Numbered from the stretch's first letter, positions 17,142-27,137 are shown. The stretch: 64,000 nucleotides of DNA from Streptomonospora salina (GCF_014204715.1 NZ_JACHLY010000001.1:2635001-2699000), one strand, 5' to 3'. Notes: generated from the letters alone by a model not told the origin. Numbers and translations are program-made.

Positions 17142-19673
17142 GTGCGTCGAATCGTCCACATCGGCGCGGTCGTGGCCACGACCGCAGCCGTCAGCCCGGC
17201 ACTAGCCGCATTCGGTCCTGCCCACACCCCGGCCGACGCCGATCCCGGGGACGACGGCGCCCAGAACGCTCCGCTGACCGTCGAGGCCATCACGCCGAAA
17301 TCCATCGGCGACGACAGCACGGTGCGCATCAGCGGACAGGTCACCAACACCACCGGCAGCGCGCTCGACGAGATCGAAGTCCGCTTCAGCTATTCGTCCC
17401 GCCCGTTCCGCGAACGCTCCGAACTCGACTCGTTCGCCTCCGGTGACGGCGCCGCTCCGGAGACCGAGGCCGGCGGCGCCGAACTGGACACCCCCCTGGC
17501 GCCGGGCGAATCCACCGAGTACACCCTGAGCGCCGAGGCCGCCGACCTCGACCTGTCCTCGTGGGGCGTCTACCCCATGGCCGTCGAGGCGGTCAGCGGG
17601 GCCGGCGAGGACGTCGGCGCCACGCGCACGTTCCTGCCCTACCGCGGCGGCGGATCGGCCCCCGAGCCCGTCGACATCGCCTGGGTATGGCCGCTCGTGG
17701 ACAGCCCCCAGCGCGCCGGCGACGACACCTATCTGGACTCCTCGCTGCAGGAGAGCCTCCGGTCCGAAGGGCGGCTCGGCCGGCTGCTGGCGGTCGGCGC
17801 CCAGAGCGACGAGGTCGTCCTGGATCCCGAGGCTCCCGGAACGCAGACCCCCGCGTCTCCCTCCCAGCCCCAGGAACCCTCCCCGTCCACACCGTCGGTC
17901 CCGGCCGACGACGCTACGGATCCCCCGGACGCCGCCGACGATTCGGCTCAGGGACAGGACGAAAGCGGCGACGCGTCCGACGTGCCCGTCACATGGGCCG
18001 TCGACCCGGGGACGCTGGCCGATGTCGAGCGCATGACCTCCGCCTACGAGGTCGCCGACGATCCGCAGGCCGCCGTCAGTACCGGCACCGGATCCGCGAG
18101 CCCCGACATGAGCACCACCTCCATGGAGGCCAGTGCCGAGGCGCAGCTGTGGCTGGAGCAGGCCCGCGGCGCGCTGGCCGGGGACCAGGTGGTCTCGACC
18201 CCGTACGCGTCCGCCGACATCGCGGCGCTGCTGCGGAACGGCCTGGGCGACGACGCCGACGCCGCGGTCTCGCTGGGCCGCAGCACCGCCGAGCGCGTGC
18301 TGGGACGGTCCACCGACGCGACCGTGGCGCTGCCCCAGGGCGGTCTGATGAACCAGGCCACCCGCGAGTTCTTCCAGGGCCACGGCGCGAGCACGTTCCT
18401 GCTGCGCGACGACGCGATGCCCGCGAAACCGCATGTGGACCACACCGCCACCGCCGAAGCGCCGGTGTCGCTGGGCGAAGGCGAGCAGGGCACCGCGCTG
18501 GTCGCCGACTCCGGGCTGACCGAGGTGCTGAGCACCGACGCTTCCCAGCCCGGCGAGGCGGCCCTGGCCCAGCAGCGTTTCGCCGCTGAGAGCGCGATGA
18601 TCGCCGGCGAGGATCCGGGGGGCCGGCGTACGGTCGTGGCCTACCCGCCCTCCGATTGGAATCCCGGAGCCGAGTACGCCCAGGGCCTGCTGGAGTCCAG
18701 CGCGTCGCTGCCGTGGCTGGATCCCGTGAACCTGGCCGACGTCGCGCCGGACGGTTCCGGCGCGGGCGAGGACCGCACCACCCCGACCTATCCCGAAAGC
18801 GGGACCGAATCCGAGCTGAGCGGGTCCTACCTCCAGCCGATCAAGGACCTGCGGGGCCGGGTGCGGCTGTTCAACAGCGTCCTCGTCGACGACCCGGACC
18901 CGTTCCGCCCGGCAGTGCTGCGGCTGGAGTCGGCCGCCTGGCGCCGGGAGGACGACCTGGCGGGCCCGGCGCGCGCGCTGGTCGAGCGGGCGATCGAGCG
19001 CGACATGGACAAGGTCCGCATCATCCCGACCGAGCCGGTGACACTGGCCAGCGCATCCGGCACGATCGGGATCCCGCTGGCCAACGACCTTGAGGACCAC
19101 ACCGTCCGGGTCAACCTGTCCATGCTCCCGGACAACCCCGAGCGCCTGAACATCGGCGGGTACCAGGACACCATCGAAATCGGTCCGGGAGAGAAGACGA
19201 CCGTCTACGTCGAGCTGTCGGCACGCGTCAACGGCCGGACCGTGGTCCGCATGAACCTGCACAACTTGAGCGGCGAGCCGGTCTCCGACGGGCAGTACCT
19301 GCCGGTCAACGCGACAGGCATGGGCATGCAGGCGCTAATCATCAGCGGCATCGGCGCCCTGGTGCTGGTGGTGGCTCTGGCGCCGCGGGCGCTGCGCAAA
19401 TGGGCACGCGACCGCAAGGGCGGCACCGCCGCCGGGGACACCGCCGCCGGGGACGGCGCCTCCGCGGAGCAGGCGGACGACTCTCCGGAGGACGGATCGG
19501 AAGGCGTCCGGGCCGACGCTCCGGACGAGGCGTCGGCGCCGGCGTCCGGCGTGCAGGACAATGAGGACGATTCCGCGAGCGGCCCGGCTGTCGGCTCCGA
19601 CTCCTCCGAGCCGTCGGCCGAGGGCGGCGGCGACGGCGAGGACCGCTCCGACGGCACCGGCACCGGCCGCTAG
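17142..19673 (+). CDS. DUF6049 family secreted, membrane-anchored protein
   Basis: 843-residue protein of unknown function. A weak signal peptide (residues 1-35, VHIGAVVATTAAVSPALAAFG) leads to a large extracellular part with a beta-sandwich-like N-terminal domain (VEAITPKSIGDDSTVRISGQV) and a second one near the C-terminus (ERLNIGGYQDTIEIGPGEKT). One membrane helix (ALIISGIGALVLVVALAPRAL) is followed by a basic stop-transfer and a 90-residue Ala/Asp/Glu/Ser-rich tail. The GTG start has only a weak ribosome binding site. The position between cca and murJ is conserved in actinomycetes from memory and suggests an envelope role. Confidence 0.82.
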   Translation: MRRIVHIGAVVATTAAVSPALAAFGPAHTPADADPGDDGAQNAPLTVEAITPKSIGDDSTVRISGQVTNTTGSALDEIEVRFSYSSRPFRERSELDSFASGDGAAPETEAGGAELDTPLAPGESTEYTLSAEAADLDLSSWGVYPMAVEAVSGAGEDVGATRTFLPYRGGGSAPEPVDIAWVWPLVDSPQRAGDDTYLDSSLQESLRSEGRLGRLLAVGAQSDEVVLDPEAPGTQTPASPSQPQEPSPSTPSVPADDATDPPDAADDSAQGQDESGDASDVPVTWAVDPGTLADVERMTSAYEVADDPQAAVSTGTGSASPDMSTTSMEASAEAQLWLEQARGALAGDQVVSTPYASADIAALLRNGLGDDADAAVSLGRSTAERVLGRSTDATVALPQGGLMNQATREFFQGHGASTFLLRDDAMPAKPHVDHTATAEAPVSLGEGEQGTALVADSGLTEVLSTDASQPGEAALAQQRFAAESAMIAGEDPGGRRTVVAYPPSDWNPGAEYAQGLLESSASLPWLDPVNLADVAPDGSGAGEDRTTPTYPESGTESELSGSYLQPIKDLRGRVRLFNSVLVDDPDPFRPAVLRLESAAWRREDDLAGPARALVERAIERDMDKVRIIPTEPVTLASASGTIGIPLANDLEDHTVRVNLSMLPDNPERLNIGGYQDTIEIGPGEKTTVYVELSARVNGRTVVRMNLHNLSGEPVSDGQYLPVNATGMGMQALIISGIGALVLVVALAPRALRKWARDRKGGTAAGDTAAGDGASAEQADDSPEDGSEGVRADAPDEASAPASGVQDNEDDSASGPAVGSDSSEPSAEGGGDGEDRSDGTGTGR

Positions 19674-19743
19674 CCGGACGCACGCGGCCGCCCGCTCCGC
19701 CCACCGCGCCCCCGCAAGCCATGCAATCCGAAGGGAGCCGTCT

Positions 19744-21516
19744 GTGGCCACCGAGACCGCCAACGGCAGCGACGACCCGGCCGAATCCGGCCGCAGCCGG
19801 GACGGCTCGGCGCCGGATACCGCCCCCGCGTCCGACGCCGCCGATCCCGTTCCCGAACAGGAACAGGACGGGGAGCAGGACGGGGCGGCCGAAAGCGGCT
19901 CGGGCGGCATGATGCGCTCCAGCGCCGTCATGGCCGCCGGCACGATGGTCTCGCGTGTCACCGGGTTCGTTAAGGCCCTGGTCATCGCCGCCGCTCTGGG
20001 CACCCAGCTGCTCGGTGACGCCTATCAGACCGCCCAGACCATCCCCTTCATCGTCAACGACCTGCTCATCGGCGGACTGATCGCCAGCGTGCTGGTCCCA
20101 CTGCTGGTCAAAAGGCGGATGCGGGACGCCGACGGCGGCGTCAAGACCGAGGACCGGCTGTTCACCGGCGCCCTGATCGCGCTGTTCGCCGTGACCGCGG
20201 TCGCGATCCTCGCCGCCGGACCGATCGTCGGCCTGTACCTGGGCGACTCCTCTCCCCGGCAGGTCGAGGTGTCGGTCTACCTGGCGCGCTTCCTGCTCGC
20301 CCAGATCTTCTTCGTGGGCATCAGCGGCCTGATCAGCGCCATGCTCAACAGCCGCAACCGGTTCGGCGCTCCGGTGTGGGCACCGGTGCTCAACAACCTG
20401 GTCATCATCGCGGTCGGGTGCCTGTTCCTGTGGACAGCCGGCGCCGGGCGCACCGTCGACACCGTCACCCAGGGTGAACTGGTGCTGCTGGGCGCCGGCA
20501 CCTCCTCGGGCATGGCGCTGCAGGCGGTGGTGCTGCTCGCCGCGGTATGGCGCGCCGGGTTCCGCTGGCGCCCGCGGCTGGACCTCCGCGGTTCCGGCCT
20601 CGGCGAAGCGCTGCGCAGCGCCGGGTGGATGTTCGTCTACACCCTGATGACCCAGCTGGGCCTGCTGATCACCGCCAACGTGGTCAACCGCGCCGGTGCC
20701 GAGAGCGTGGCCGGCGGTTACGACGTCGGCGCCGGGCTGACCGCCTACAACTTCGCCTACACCCTCTTCCAACTGCCCTACGCGATCATCGCGGTCTCGC
20801 TGATCACCGTGCTGCTTCCGCGGATGAGCGCCCACGCCGAGCAGCGGCAGTGGAGCGAGGTCCGCGCCGGGTTCTCCCGCACGCTGCGCACGTCGGCGCT
20901 GGTGCTGGTGCCGCTGGGGCTGGCTCTGGCGATCTACGCGGTGCCGGTGGCCACCCTGGTCTTCGCGCGCGGCAACACCTCGGACGGGGACGCCGCCAAC
21001 ATCGGTGCGGTACTGACCGCCATGGCGCTGGGGCTGGTGCCGTTCACCGTCTTCCAGCTGATGCTGCGGGTGTTCTACGCGATGGGAGACACCCGCACAC
21101 CCGCGCTGATCAGCGTCGCCAACGTCACCGTGCACGGTGTACTGGCGTATACCGCTTTCCTCGTACTCCCGCCCGACATCGTCGTGGTGGGCGTGGCCGC
21201 CGGGTTCATGCTGTCCTTCGTCTCCGGGCTGACCATCGCGGGCTTCGTCCTCAGCCGCCGTCTCGGCGGGCTTGACGGGCGGCGCATCGGTGCCACATTG
21301 TTGCGGCTGCACGCGGCCGCGGTCCCCAGCGTCGCCGTCGGCCTCGGCGTGCTGTGGCTGTTCACCACCCGACTGGGGGAAGGGGCGGTGACGAACATCG
21401 GAGCACCGGTCGTGGGCTGCCTCGCGGGCGGTCTGCTGTTCTTCCTCAGCGCCCGGCTGTTCGTTCCCGAACTCTCGGACGCTGTGGCCCTCGTGCGCAC
21501 ACGTCTGCGGCGGTAG
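19744..21516 (+). CDS. murJ: MurJ/MviN family lipid II flippase, first copy
   Basis: Predicted lipid II flippase, 590 residues from GTG at 19744, which follows GAAGGGAG; a longer in-frame opening upstream is rejected. The first 55 residues are a charged cytoplasmic tail (PVPEQEQDGEQDG). The 14-helix core starts SSAVMAAGTMVSRVTGFVKA and shows the MurJ features GDAYQTAQTIPFIVNDLLIGG, SAMLNSRNRFGAPVWAPVLN, YNFAYTLFQLPYAIIAVSLI and FYAMGDTRTPALISVANV. It is followed by a close paralogue and a pseudokinase gene. Which of the two copies is the essential flippase cannot be told from sequence. Confidence 0.9.
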   Translation: MATETANGSDDPAESGRSRDGSAPDTAPASDAADPVPEQEQDGEQDGAAESGSGGMMRSSAVMAAGTMVSRVTGFVKALVIAAALGTQLLGDAYQTAQTIPFIVNDLLIGGLIASVLVPLLVKRRMRDADGGVKTEDRLFTGALIALFAVTAVAILAAGPIVGLYLGDSSPRQVEVSVYLARFLLAQIFFVGISGLISAMLNSRNRFGAPVWAPVLNNLVIIAVGCLFLWTAGAGRTVDTVTQGELVLLGAGTSSGMALQAVVLLAAVWRAGFRWRPRLDLRGSGLGEALRSAGWMFVYTLMTQLGLLITANVVNRAGAESVAGGYDVGAGLTAYNFAYTLFQLPYAIIAVSLITVLLPRMSAHAEQRQWSEVRAGFSRTLRTSALVLVPLGLALAIYAVPVATLVFARGNTSDGDAANIGAVLTAMALGLVPFTVFQLMLRVFYAMGDTRTPALISVANVTVHGVLAYTAFLVLPPDIVVVGVAAGFMLSFVSGLTIAGFVLSRRLGGLDGRRIGATLLRLHAAAVPSVAVGLGVLWLFTTRLGEGAVTNIGAPVVGCLAGGLLFFLSARLFVPELSDAVALVRTRLRR

Positions 21517-21623
21517 CCCGGCGCGGGTCCCGCCACGGCGGCCGTCGGCCCGGACCCCGCCGCGCATCCCCCCGCCACACGCCGCGCATCCCCCCGCCCA
21601 CCCGATGAGGAAGCACCAGCGAC

Positions 21624-23498
21624 ATGACGCGACCCGTGCCCGACGGCCGACCCGACGACGGGCACCGCGGCACGGACGGTTCCGCGCCGGCGGCCCGCAG
21701 ACGGCGCCTGCCCATGCCCGACGAAGTCCTCGACGCGGTCGAGCACTCCGAGCCCGGCACCGAGCCCGAGCCGGGGCTGCACCCCGACCACGACCCGTCG
21801 GACTACGGCGACCTGGGCACGGCCGACCGGCCCGGCGAGGAAGGCAACGAGATCGGCGGCGCCGCGCACTCGGCGCCCGGCGACCTGCTGCGCTCCAGCG
21901 CGGTGATGGCCGCCGGAACCGTCGTCTCCCGCATCACCGGGTTCGTGCGCACGATCGTGCTGGCCGCGGCGCTGGGCACGCAGCTGCTGGGCGACGCTTA
22001 CCAGACGGCGAACATGGTGCCCTTCGCCGTCTACGACCTCCTCATCGGCGGGCTGCTGGCGAGCGTGTTCGTGCCGTTCCTGGTGAAGCGCAGGAAACGG
22101 GACGCCGACGGCGGTACGGCGACAGAGCAGCGGTTGTTCACCGTCATCCTGCTGGTACTGGCCGTGATGACGATGCTCGCCATCGCCGCGGCGGAGTGGC
22201 TGATCCGCGTCTACGCCGGCGACTTCACGGGGCCTCAGCACGATGCGGCGACGCTGCTGGCGCGGTTCCTCCTCGCCCAGATCTTCTTCATCGGCGCCAG
22301 CGGCATCGCCAGCGCGATGCTCAACAGCCGCGACCGGTTCGGCGCGCCCATGTGGGCGCCGGTGCTCAACAACCTGGTCATCATCGCGGTCGGGGTCCTG
22401 TTCCTGACGGTCACCGGGCCCGGTACCACTCCGGACTCGGTCACCGAGGGCCAGCTGACGCTGCTGGGCGCGGGGACCGCCGCGGGACAGCTGCTGCAGG
22501 CGCTGGTTCTGGTGGGGTCGCTGTTCGCCGCGGGGTTCCGCTGGCGGCCGCGGCTGGACCTGCGGGGCTCGGGTCTGGGCGAAGCCGTGCGCACCGCCGC
22601 CTGGATGCTGGTCTACGTCGGCGTCGCCCAAGCGGGACTGCTGGTGACCACCAACGTCGCCACGCGTGCGGGCGTGGCCGCGGCCCGGGAAGGCGAGTCG
22701 GCGGCGGGCGCCGGCATCACGGCATACCAGTACGCGTCCATGCTGTTCCAGCTCCCCTACGCGATCATCGCGGTCTCGGTGATCACCGCTCTGCTGCCGC
22801 GGATGAGCGCCCACGTCGCCGACGGGCGCACGGACCTGGTGCGTGCGGACTTCTCCCGCGGCCTGCGGCTGTCGGCGGTGCTGATCGTCCCGCTGTCGGT
22901 GGCGATGGTCGTCTTCGCGATCCCCTTCTGCGTGATGATCTACGCCAACGGCAGCACCTCGGTCGCCGACGCCCGGTCCATCGGGCGCATCCTGATGGTG
23001 TTCGCGGTGATGCTCATCCCCTTCACGATGTTCCAGCTGCAAATGCGGGTGTACTACGCGCTGGGCGACACCCGGACGCCGTCGCTGTTCGCGCTGCCCG
23101 CCGAGGCCGCACACGCCGCGCTGGCCGTGGGGCTGCTGTTCCTGGCTCCCGCGCAGCTGATCGTCGTGCTCCTGCCGATCGCCTACGGGTCCTATTACGT
23201 GGTCGGCTCCGTGCTCGCCTGGCGGGGGCTGCACCGCCGGCTCAACGGGACGGACGGACGGCGGATCCTGCGCACCCTGCTGCTGCTGTACGCGGCCACC
23301 GTTCCCAGCGCCCTGTTCGCGATCGCGATGGCGACGGGCTTCGGGCTGCTTCCCGGGACTCTGCTGCCGAACCTCCTGGGCATGGCTGCCGGCGGCGCAG
23401 TGGGCGCGCTGCTGTTCATCCTGGCCGCCAAACGGCTAGGTGTGACAGAAGTCACAACGTTCCTGGAAATGGTGCGCAGCCGCCTGCTCAGCCGCTGA
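21624..23498 (+). CDS. MurJ/MviN family lipid II flippase, second copy
   Basis: Tandem paralogue of the preceding gene, 624 residues. An 85-residue acidic N-terminal tail precedes the 14-helix core, which matches copy one almost motif for motif: SSAVMAAGTVVSRITGFVRT, GDAYQTANMVPFAVYDLLIGG, SAMLNSRDRFGAPMWAPVLN, YASMLFQLPYAIIAVSVI, YYALGDTRTPSLFALPAEA. GAGGAAG lies before the ATG. The copies differ mainly in the tails and the last helices. This one is nearest to the pseudokinase gene, matching the usual actinobacterial murJ-pseudokinase order, so it may be the orthologue of the single murJ in other genera (inference). Confidence 0.88.
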   Translation: MTRPVPDGRPDDGHRGTDGSAPAARRRRLPMPDEVLDAVEHSEPGTEPEPGLHPDHDPSDYGDLGTADRPGEEGNEIGGAAHSAPGDLLRSSAVMAAGTVVSRITGFVRTIVLAAALGTQLLGDAYQTANMVPFAVYDLLIGGLLASVFVPFLVKRRKRDADGGTATEQRLFTVILLVLAVMTMLAIAAAEWLIRVYAGDFTGPQHDAATLLARFLLAQIFFIGASGIASAMLNSRDRFGAPMWAPVLNNLVIIAVGVLFLTVTGPGTTPDSVTEGQLTLLGAGTAAGQLLQALVLVGSLFAAGFRWRPRLDLRGSGLGEAVRTAAWMLVYVGVAQAGLLVTTNVATRAGVAAAREGESAAGAGITAYQYASMLFQLPYAIIAVSVITALLPRMSAHVADGRTDLVRADFSRGLRLSAVLIVPLSVAMVVFAIPFCVMIYANGSTSVADARSIGRILMVFAVMLIPFTMFQLQMRVYYALGDTRTPSLFALPAEAAHAALAVGLLFLAPAQLIVVLLPIAYGSYYVVGSVLAWRGLHRRLNGTDGRRILRTLLLLYAATVPSALFAIAMATGFGLLPGTLLPNLLGMAAGGAVGALLFILAAKRLGVTEVTTFLEMVRSRLLSR

Positions 23499-23750
23499 TC
23501 ACCGGGCGGACACGACCCTGCGTAATCGACCAAAGGACCCAAATGCTCGCTCATCCGCCCACTTCTGGCCACCGAAGGCACCGCAGAGGCGTCCTAGCAT
23601 GGAACGGCAGTTCTATACCGCCGCACACGAGTTTTCTGAGCTGCCCGAAGGGAGGTTGGGGACAGGCACAGACACGGCCGGATCCGCTTCGCGGACCGCT
23701 CCCGACGGGAGCGTCGTCACCCTTCGGCCGTCGCGTCCGTCACTCCCGGC

Positions 23751-25289
23751 ATGAGCACCTCCATGATTGAGCCCGGCGCCCGTCTCGCAGACCGTTACCG
23801 ACTCGACAGCCAGGTGAGCCAGACCGCAGGGGCCACCCTGTGGAAAGCGACCGACGAGACCCTGGCTCGGCTCGTCGGCGTCTGGACCTTCGCCGACGAC
23901 TTCCCCCGAACCGGCGAGGTCGTTCGAGCCGCCCGCGCCACCAGCCGCATCGCCGACTCACGTGTCACCCAGGTGTTCGACGCCGACGACAGCGGCCCCG
24001 CCCCCTACGTCGTCGAGGAATGGGTGGCGGGACAGTCCCTGTCCGACCTGCTCGCTGAGGGCCCTCTCGAACCCGAACGCGCCGCCGGGCTGGTAGCCGA
24101 AGCGGCAGAGACCCTGGCCACCGCGCACACCGCGGGCCTCTACCACCTCAACCTGACCCCGGGCAAGCTGATCTGGAGCCTCGGGGGTGCCGTCAAGGTC
24201 ACCGGCATCGGCGTCGACGCCGCGATGCTGGGCATCGGCGCGGACAACCCCGCGGCCGCCGACGCCCAAGGGCTCGGGCGACTGCTGTATGCGGCGCTGA
24301 CCGCCCACTGGCCGACGGAGGCGCGCAACGGCCTGCCGGCGGCGCCGCTCGTCGCGGGCGCCCCCTGCCAGCCCGTCCAACTGAAGTCGGGCGTCTCCCA
24401 GTACCTCAACGACCTCGTGTGCCGCTCGGCGTTCCTCGCTCCGCTGCACGGAGGCGCGCTCTCCAGCGCCCGCGAGCTCGCCGACGCGCTGGCCGACGTC
24501 CCGCGCATGGTCCCGCTGCCCGTCGCACCGCCCAACGCACCCATGGCCCCCGACCCGGCCCGCGGCACCTCGCGGCGGTCCGGCGAGTTCCCCGCGCAGC
24601 CGCAGGCGCCGTCCTCCCGGCAGCGCCAGGCCGCCCCCGCGCCGCAGCGGCGCCGCCCCGGTGCGGGCGGCGTACCTCCCGGGGTCACGAAGACGCTGGT
24701 CGCAAGCCTGGCCCTGATCGTGTTCGTCGGGGTCGTCGTGGTCGCCTGGAACATCGGCAGCAGCATGAGCACGGGCGGCGACGAGGGCCCCGGCAGCCAG
24801 ACCACTGCGGGCGACGAGGAGGAGACCGTCGCCCCGACGGCGCTGGAGCCGCAGGCGGCCAACGGGTTCGACCCGCTGGGCGACGACGGCGACGAGCACA
24901 ACGACATCGCCGGTCAGGCCATCGACGGCGAGCCCACGACCGCGTGGAACACGCAGGGATACAACAGCGCCGACCTCGGCGGCCTGAAGTCGGGGGTGGG
25001 ACTGCGCATCGACCTCGGGCAGAGCGCCGAGGTGCACGAGGTTTCGCTCAGTTTGGGAGGAGGTCCCCACGACACGGAGATTCTCGTGGGAGACTCCGAG
25101 GATCCGGCCGCTCTGGGCGCCGGCGACTCCCCCGCCGCCGCCCGGAGCGGAGTCGAGGGCGAGGTCGACTTCGAGCTCTCCGAGCCTGCCGAGGGACGCT
25201 ATGTCGTCGTATGGTTCACTAGCCTGCCCCAGGACGGGTCCAGGTATCGAGGCATCGTCAATGAGGTCGAGCTGCGCGGGAAAACGTGA
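23751..25289 (+). CDS. MurJ-associated membrane pseudokinase with discoidin-like domain
   Basis: 512 residues. A protein-kinase fold spans about residues 1-250 (LADRYRLDSQVSQTAGATLWKA, VEEWVAGQSLSDLL), but the key motifs are lost: the HRD loop reads YHLNLTPGKLIW with no catalytic Asp, and the DFG position reads KVTGIGVDA. It is therefore a pseudokinase, like the kinase-like domain attached to mycobacterial MviN. A Pro/Gln/Arg-rich linker and one membrane helix (LVASLALIVFVGVVVVAWNIG) lead to an extracellular discoidin-like sandwich (IDGEPTTAWNT, VGLRIDLGQSAEVHEVSLSL). It may recruit an FHA partner to MurJ. Its stop overlaps the sigM start (GTGA). Confidence 0.85.
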   Translation: MSTSMIEPGARLADRYRLDSQVSQTAGATLWKATDETLARLVGVWTFADDFPRTGEVVRAARATSRIADSRVTQVFDADDSGPAPYVVEEWVAGQSLSDLLAEGPLEPERAAGLVAEAAETLATAHTAGLYHLNLTPGKLIWSLGGAVKVTGIGVDAAMLGIGADNPAAADAQGLGRLLYAALTAHWPTEARNGLPAAPLVAGAPCQPVQLKSGVSQYLNDLVCRSAFLAPLHGGALSSARELADALADVPRMVPLPVAPPNAPMAPDPARGTSRRSGEFPAQPQAPSSRQRQAAPAPQRRRPGAGGVPPGVTKTLVASLALIVFVGVVVVAWNIGSSMSTGGDEGPGSQTTAGDEEETVAPTALEPQAANGFDPLGDDGDEHNDIAGQAIDGEPTTAWNTQGYNSADLGGLKSGVGLRIDLGQSAEVHEVSLSLGGGPHDTEILVGDSEDPAALGAGDSPAAARSGVEGEVDFELSEPAEGRYVVVWFTSLPQDGSRYRGIVNEVELRGKT

Positions 25290-25918
25290 CTACGGTGATT
25301 GACGCGGTTCAGGAGCTCCCGGACAAGGAGCTGTTGTCCAGACACGCTCACGGGGACGACCGGGCATTCGGAGAACTGGTCCGGCGCCACCGTGAGCGTA
25401 TGTGGGCTGTCGCGATCCGCGTCCTCGGCGACGCCGAAGAGGCCGCCGACGCGCTGCAGGACGCCTTCCTCTCGGCCTTCCGGGGAGCGCACCGGTTCCG
25501 CGGCGACGCCCAGGTCAGCACCTGGTTGCACCGCATCGTGATCAACGCGTGCCACGACCGCATGCGCCGCAAGATGGTCCGCCCGGCGGTCCCCACGGAC
25601 GACGCCACCCTCGACGTGATCTCCAACGAGCGGACCAAGGCCAGCACCCCCGATCCCACCGGCAGCAGCGACTCGGCGATGGACGTCCACTCCGCACTGA
25701 CGCGGCTGCCCGAGGATCAGCGCATGGCTCTGGTCCTCGTCGACATGATGGGCTACCGCGTCGACGAGGCCGCCGACATCCTCGAGGTCGCCTCCGGGAC
25801 GGTGAAGAGCCGCTGTGCCCGGGGACGCGCGAGACTTCTGCCATATCTGTCCCACCTGAGGAACCCTGAGGCCCCCCGGGACGTCACATCCCCGAGAGGA
25901 GGTGACAGGGCATCGTGA
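25286..25918 (+). CDS. sigM: ECF RNA polymerase sigma factor SigM
   Basis: Extracytoplasmic-function sigma factor, 210 residues. Region 2 (residues about 20-90) reads FGELVRRHRERMWAVAIRVL, AADALQDAFLSAFRGAHRFRG and VSTWLHRIVINACHDRMRR; region 4 reads ALTRLPEDQRMALVLVDMMG, YRVDEAADILEVASGTVKSR with CARGRARLLPYL. The GTG start overlaps the upstream stop by 4 bp, and its own stop overlaps the anti-sigma start in the same way, so the three genes are translationally coupled. The symbol rests on position before trxBA in actinomycetes. A role in envelope or oxidative stress is inferred from neighbours. Confidence 0.92.
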   Translation: MTTVIDAVQELPDKELLSRHAHGDDRAFGELVRRHRERMWAVAIRVLGDAEEAADALQDAFLSAFRGAHRFRGDAQVSTWLHRIVINACHDRMRRKMVRPAVPTDDATLDVISNERTKASTPDPTGSSDSAMDVHSALTRLPEDQRMALVLVDMMGYRVDEAADILEVASGTVKSRCARGRARLLPYLSHLRNPEAPRDVTSPRGGDRAS

Positions 25919-26847
25919 CGTCTCATGTGGACGCGGAGACTCTCGCCTTGTCGGCCGAAGGGCTGCTCCAGGACAACGAGGAGAACGCCGTCCAGCAGCA
26001 CGTGGCCGACTGCGCCACCTGTGCCGCGCAACAGTCCGAGCTGGCCGACGTCCCGCAGGTTTTGGCCGAGGTGTCCGCTCCTCCGCTTCCGGACTCCGTC
26101 TCCGAACGCCTCGACGACGCGCTGCGGGCCGAAGCCGACAATCGCAGCCCGTACGGCGACACGGGCGACGCGGGCGCGGGCGGCGGTACCGCGGCATCCG
26201 GCGGCGCCGGCTCCGAACCTCCCGGCGACGTCGTGCCCATGCGGCGCCGGTTCGGCTCGTCCCACCGGTGGATCAACTACCTGGCCGTCGCCGCGGCCGC
26301 CGTCGTGGTCGTCGGCGGCGGCAGCGCCATCGTGCGCAATGTGGTCCTCGGCCCCGAATTCGGCGGGCAGTTTTCCGATACCGGCGGAGCGGCCGGCTCC
26401 ACCGCCCACGACACCGCGCGGGACTACCAGCCGCTGGTCGTCGAGAGCGGGACCGTCTACACCGCCGCCCGGCTCGACGATCAGGCCGCAACGGTCCTCG
26501 ACGAGAGCGACCCGACCGCGGCGGACAGCCCGGGCGGCTCTGAAAGCGCCCCTGAGGGAGCGGCCGGGGGCGCCCCGGGTGACCGCTCGGATGCGCCTCC
26601 CGACGTCTCCTCCTGCGTCGAGAGCGCCGCCGACAGCTCCGGCGACCGCCCGTTGCTGATCGACCTCGCGGAGTACTCCTCCGACGGGGCGGAGGGCACC
26701 GCGTGGGTGATGTACTACGGATCCCGGCCCGGCGGCCGGGCGCAGGACACCTACGACGTCGTCGTCTTCGCACCGGAGTGCGGATCCGAGGGCACCGCCG
26801 CGCACGAGGACGCCGTACTGGAGCGCACCACCGTCAAGGCTCCCTGA
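25915..26847 (+). CDS. membrane anti-sigma factor (SigM partner)
   Basis: 310 residues. The N-terminal zinc-binding anti-sigma domain (about residues 1-65) has the HxxxCxxC motif [14 protein letters not shown], which places it in the ZAS family. A Gly/Ala linker is followed by one membrane helix ([21 protein letters not shown]) and a secreted domain of about 180 residues ending with [13 protein letters not shown] and [13 protein letters not shown]; its two Cys (SSCVES and PECGSE) could pair outside. The GTG overlaps the sigM stop by 4 bp. It most likely binds and inhibits SigM until a signal releases it, as in mycobacterial RsmA-SigM. Confidence 0.88.
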   Translation: MTSHVDAETLALSAEGLLQDNEENAVQQHVADCATCAAQQSELADVPQVLAEVSAPPLPDSVSERLDDALRAEADNRSPYGDTGDAGAGGGTAASGGAGSEPPGDVVPMRRRFGSSHRWINYLAVAAAAVVVVGGGSAIVRNVVLGPEFGGQFSDTGGAAGSTAHDTARDYQPLVVESGTVYTAARLDDQAATVLDESDPTAADSPGGSESAPEGAAGGAPGDRSDAPPDVSSCVESAADSSGDRPLLIDLAEYSSDGAEGTAWVMYYGSRPGGRAQDTYDVVVFAPECGSEGTAAHEDAVLERTTVKAP

Positions 26848-27040
26848 GGACCGCGCGCCCCGCCCGAACCCGGGTGCCCGCGCTCGTTCGGCCCCCGCCG
26901 CACCCGCCGGCGGGGGCCGTCGCATGCGCGCGAGGGAACCGGCGTGCCCGCCGCCGCAGCGGCTCCGCACCCGCCGGGCGGCCGCCGGGAACAGCGCCGC
27001 CCCGGCGGACCGCCGGGGCGGAACGTCCCGCCGCACCGGA

Positions 27041-27067
27041 GGGAATCAGACGCGCCTACCATCTGTT
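27041..27067 (+). promoter_or_regulatory. SigR-type promoter of trxBA
   Basis: GGGAAT, an 18-bp spacer and GTT match the Streptomyces SigR consensus exactly. The predicted start is near 27,075, about 60 bp before trxB. In S. coelicolor trxBA is a known SigR target under disulphide stress, so the same control is expected; no sigR gene is in this window. Confidence 0.75.
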
Positions 27068-27137
27068 AGGACAGACGACTTTCCCCGCGGGCAGCCGTCA
27101 GCGCCCTGCCCGCCGAGCCGACCGGAGGGCGACGATC

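Noticed and set aside
19561-19743. Longer start for the first murJ
   Set aside because: Overlaps the DUF6049 gene end; the GTG at 19,744 has a ribosome binding site and the added residues look like out-of-frame DUF6049 sequence.
26703-27137. N-terminal extension of TrxB by 145 codons
   Set aside because: Overlaps the anti-sigma gene and the SigR-type promoter; the GTG at 27,138 matches the family start.
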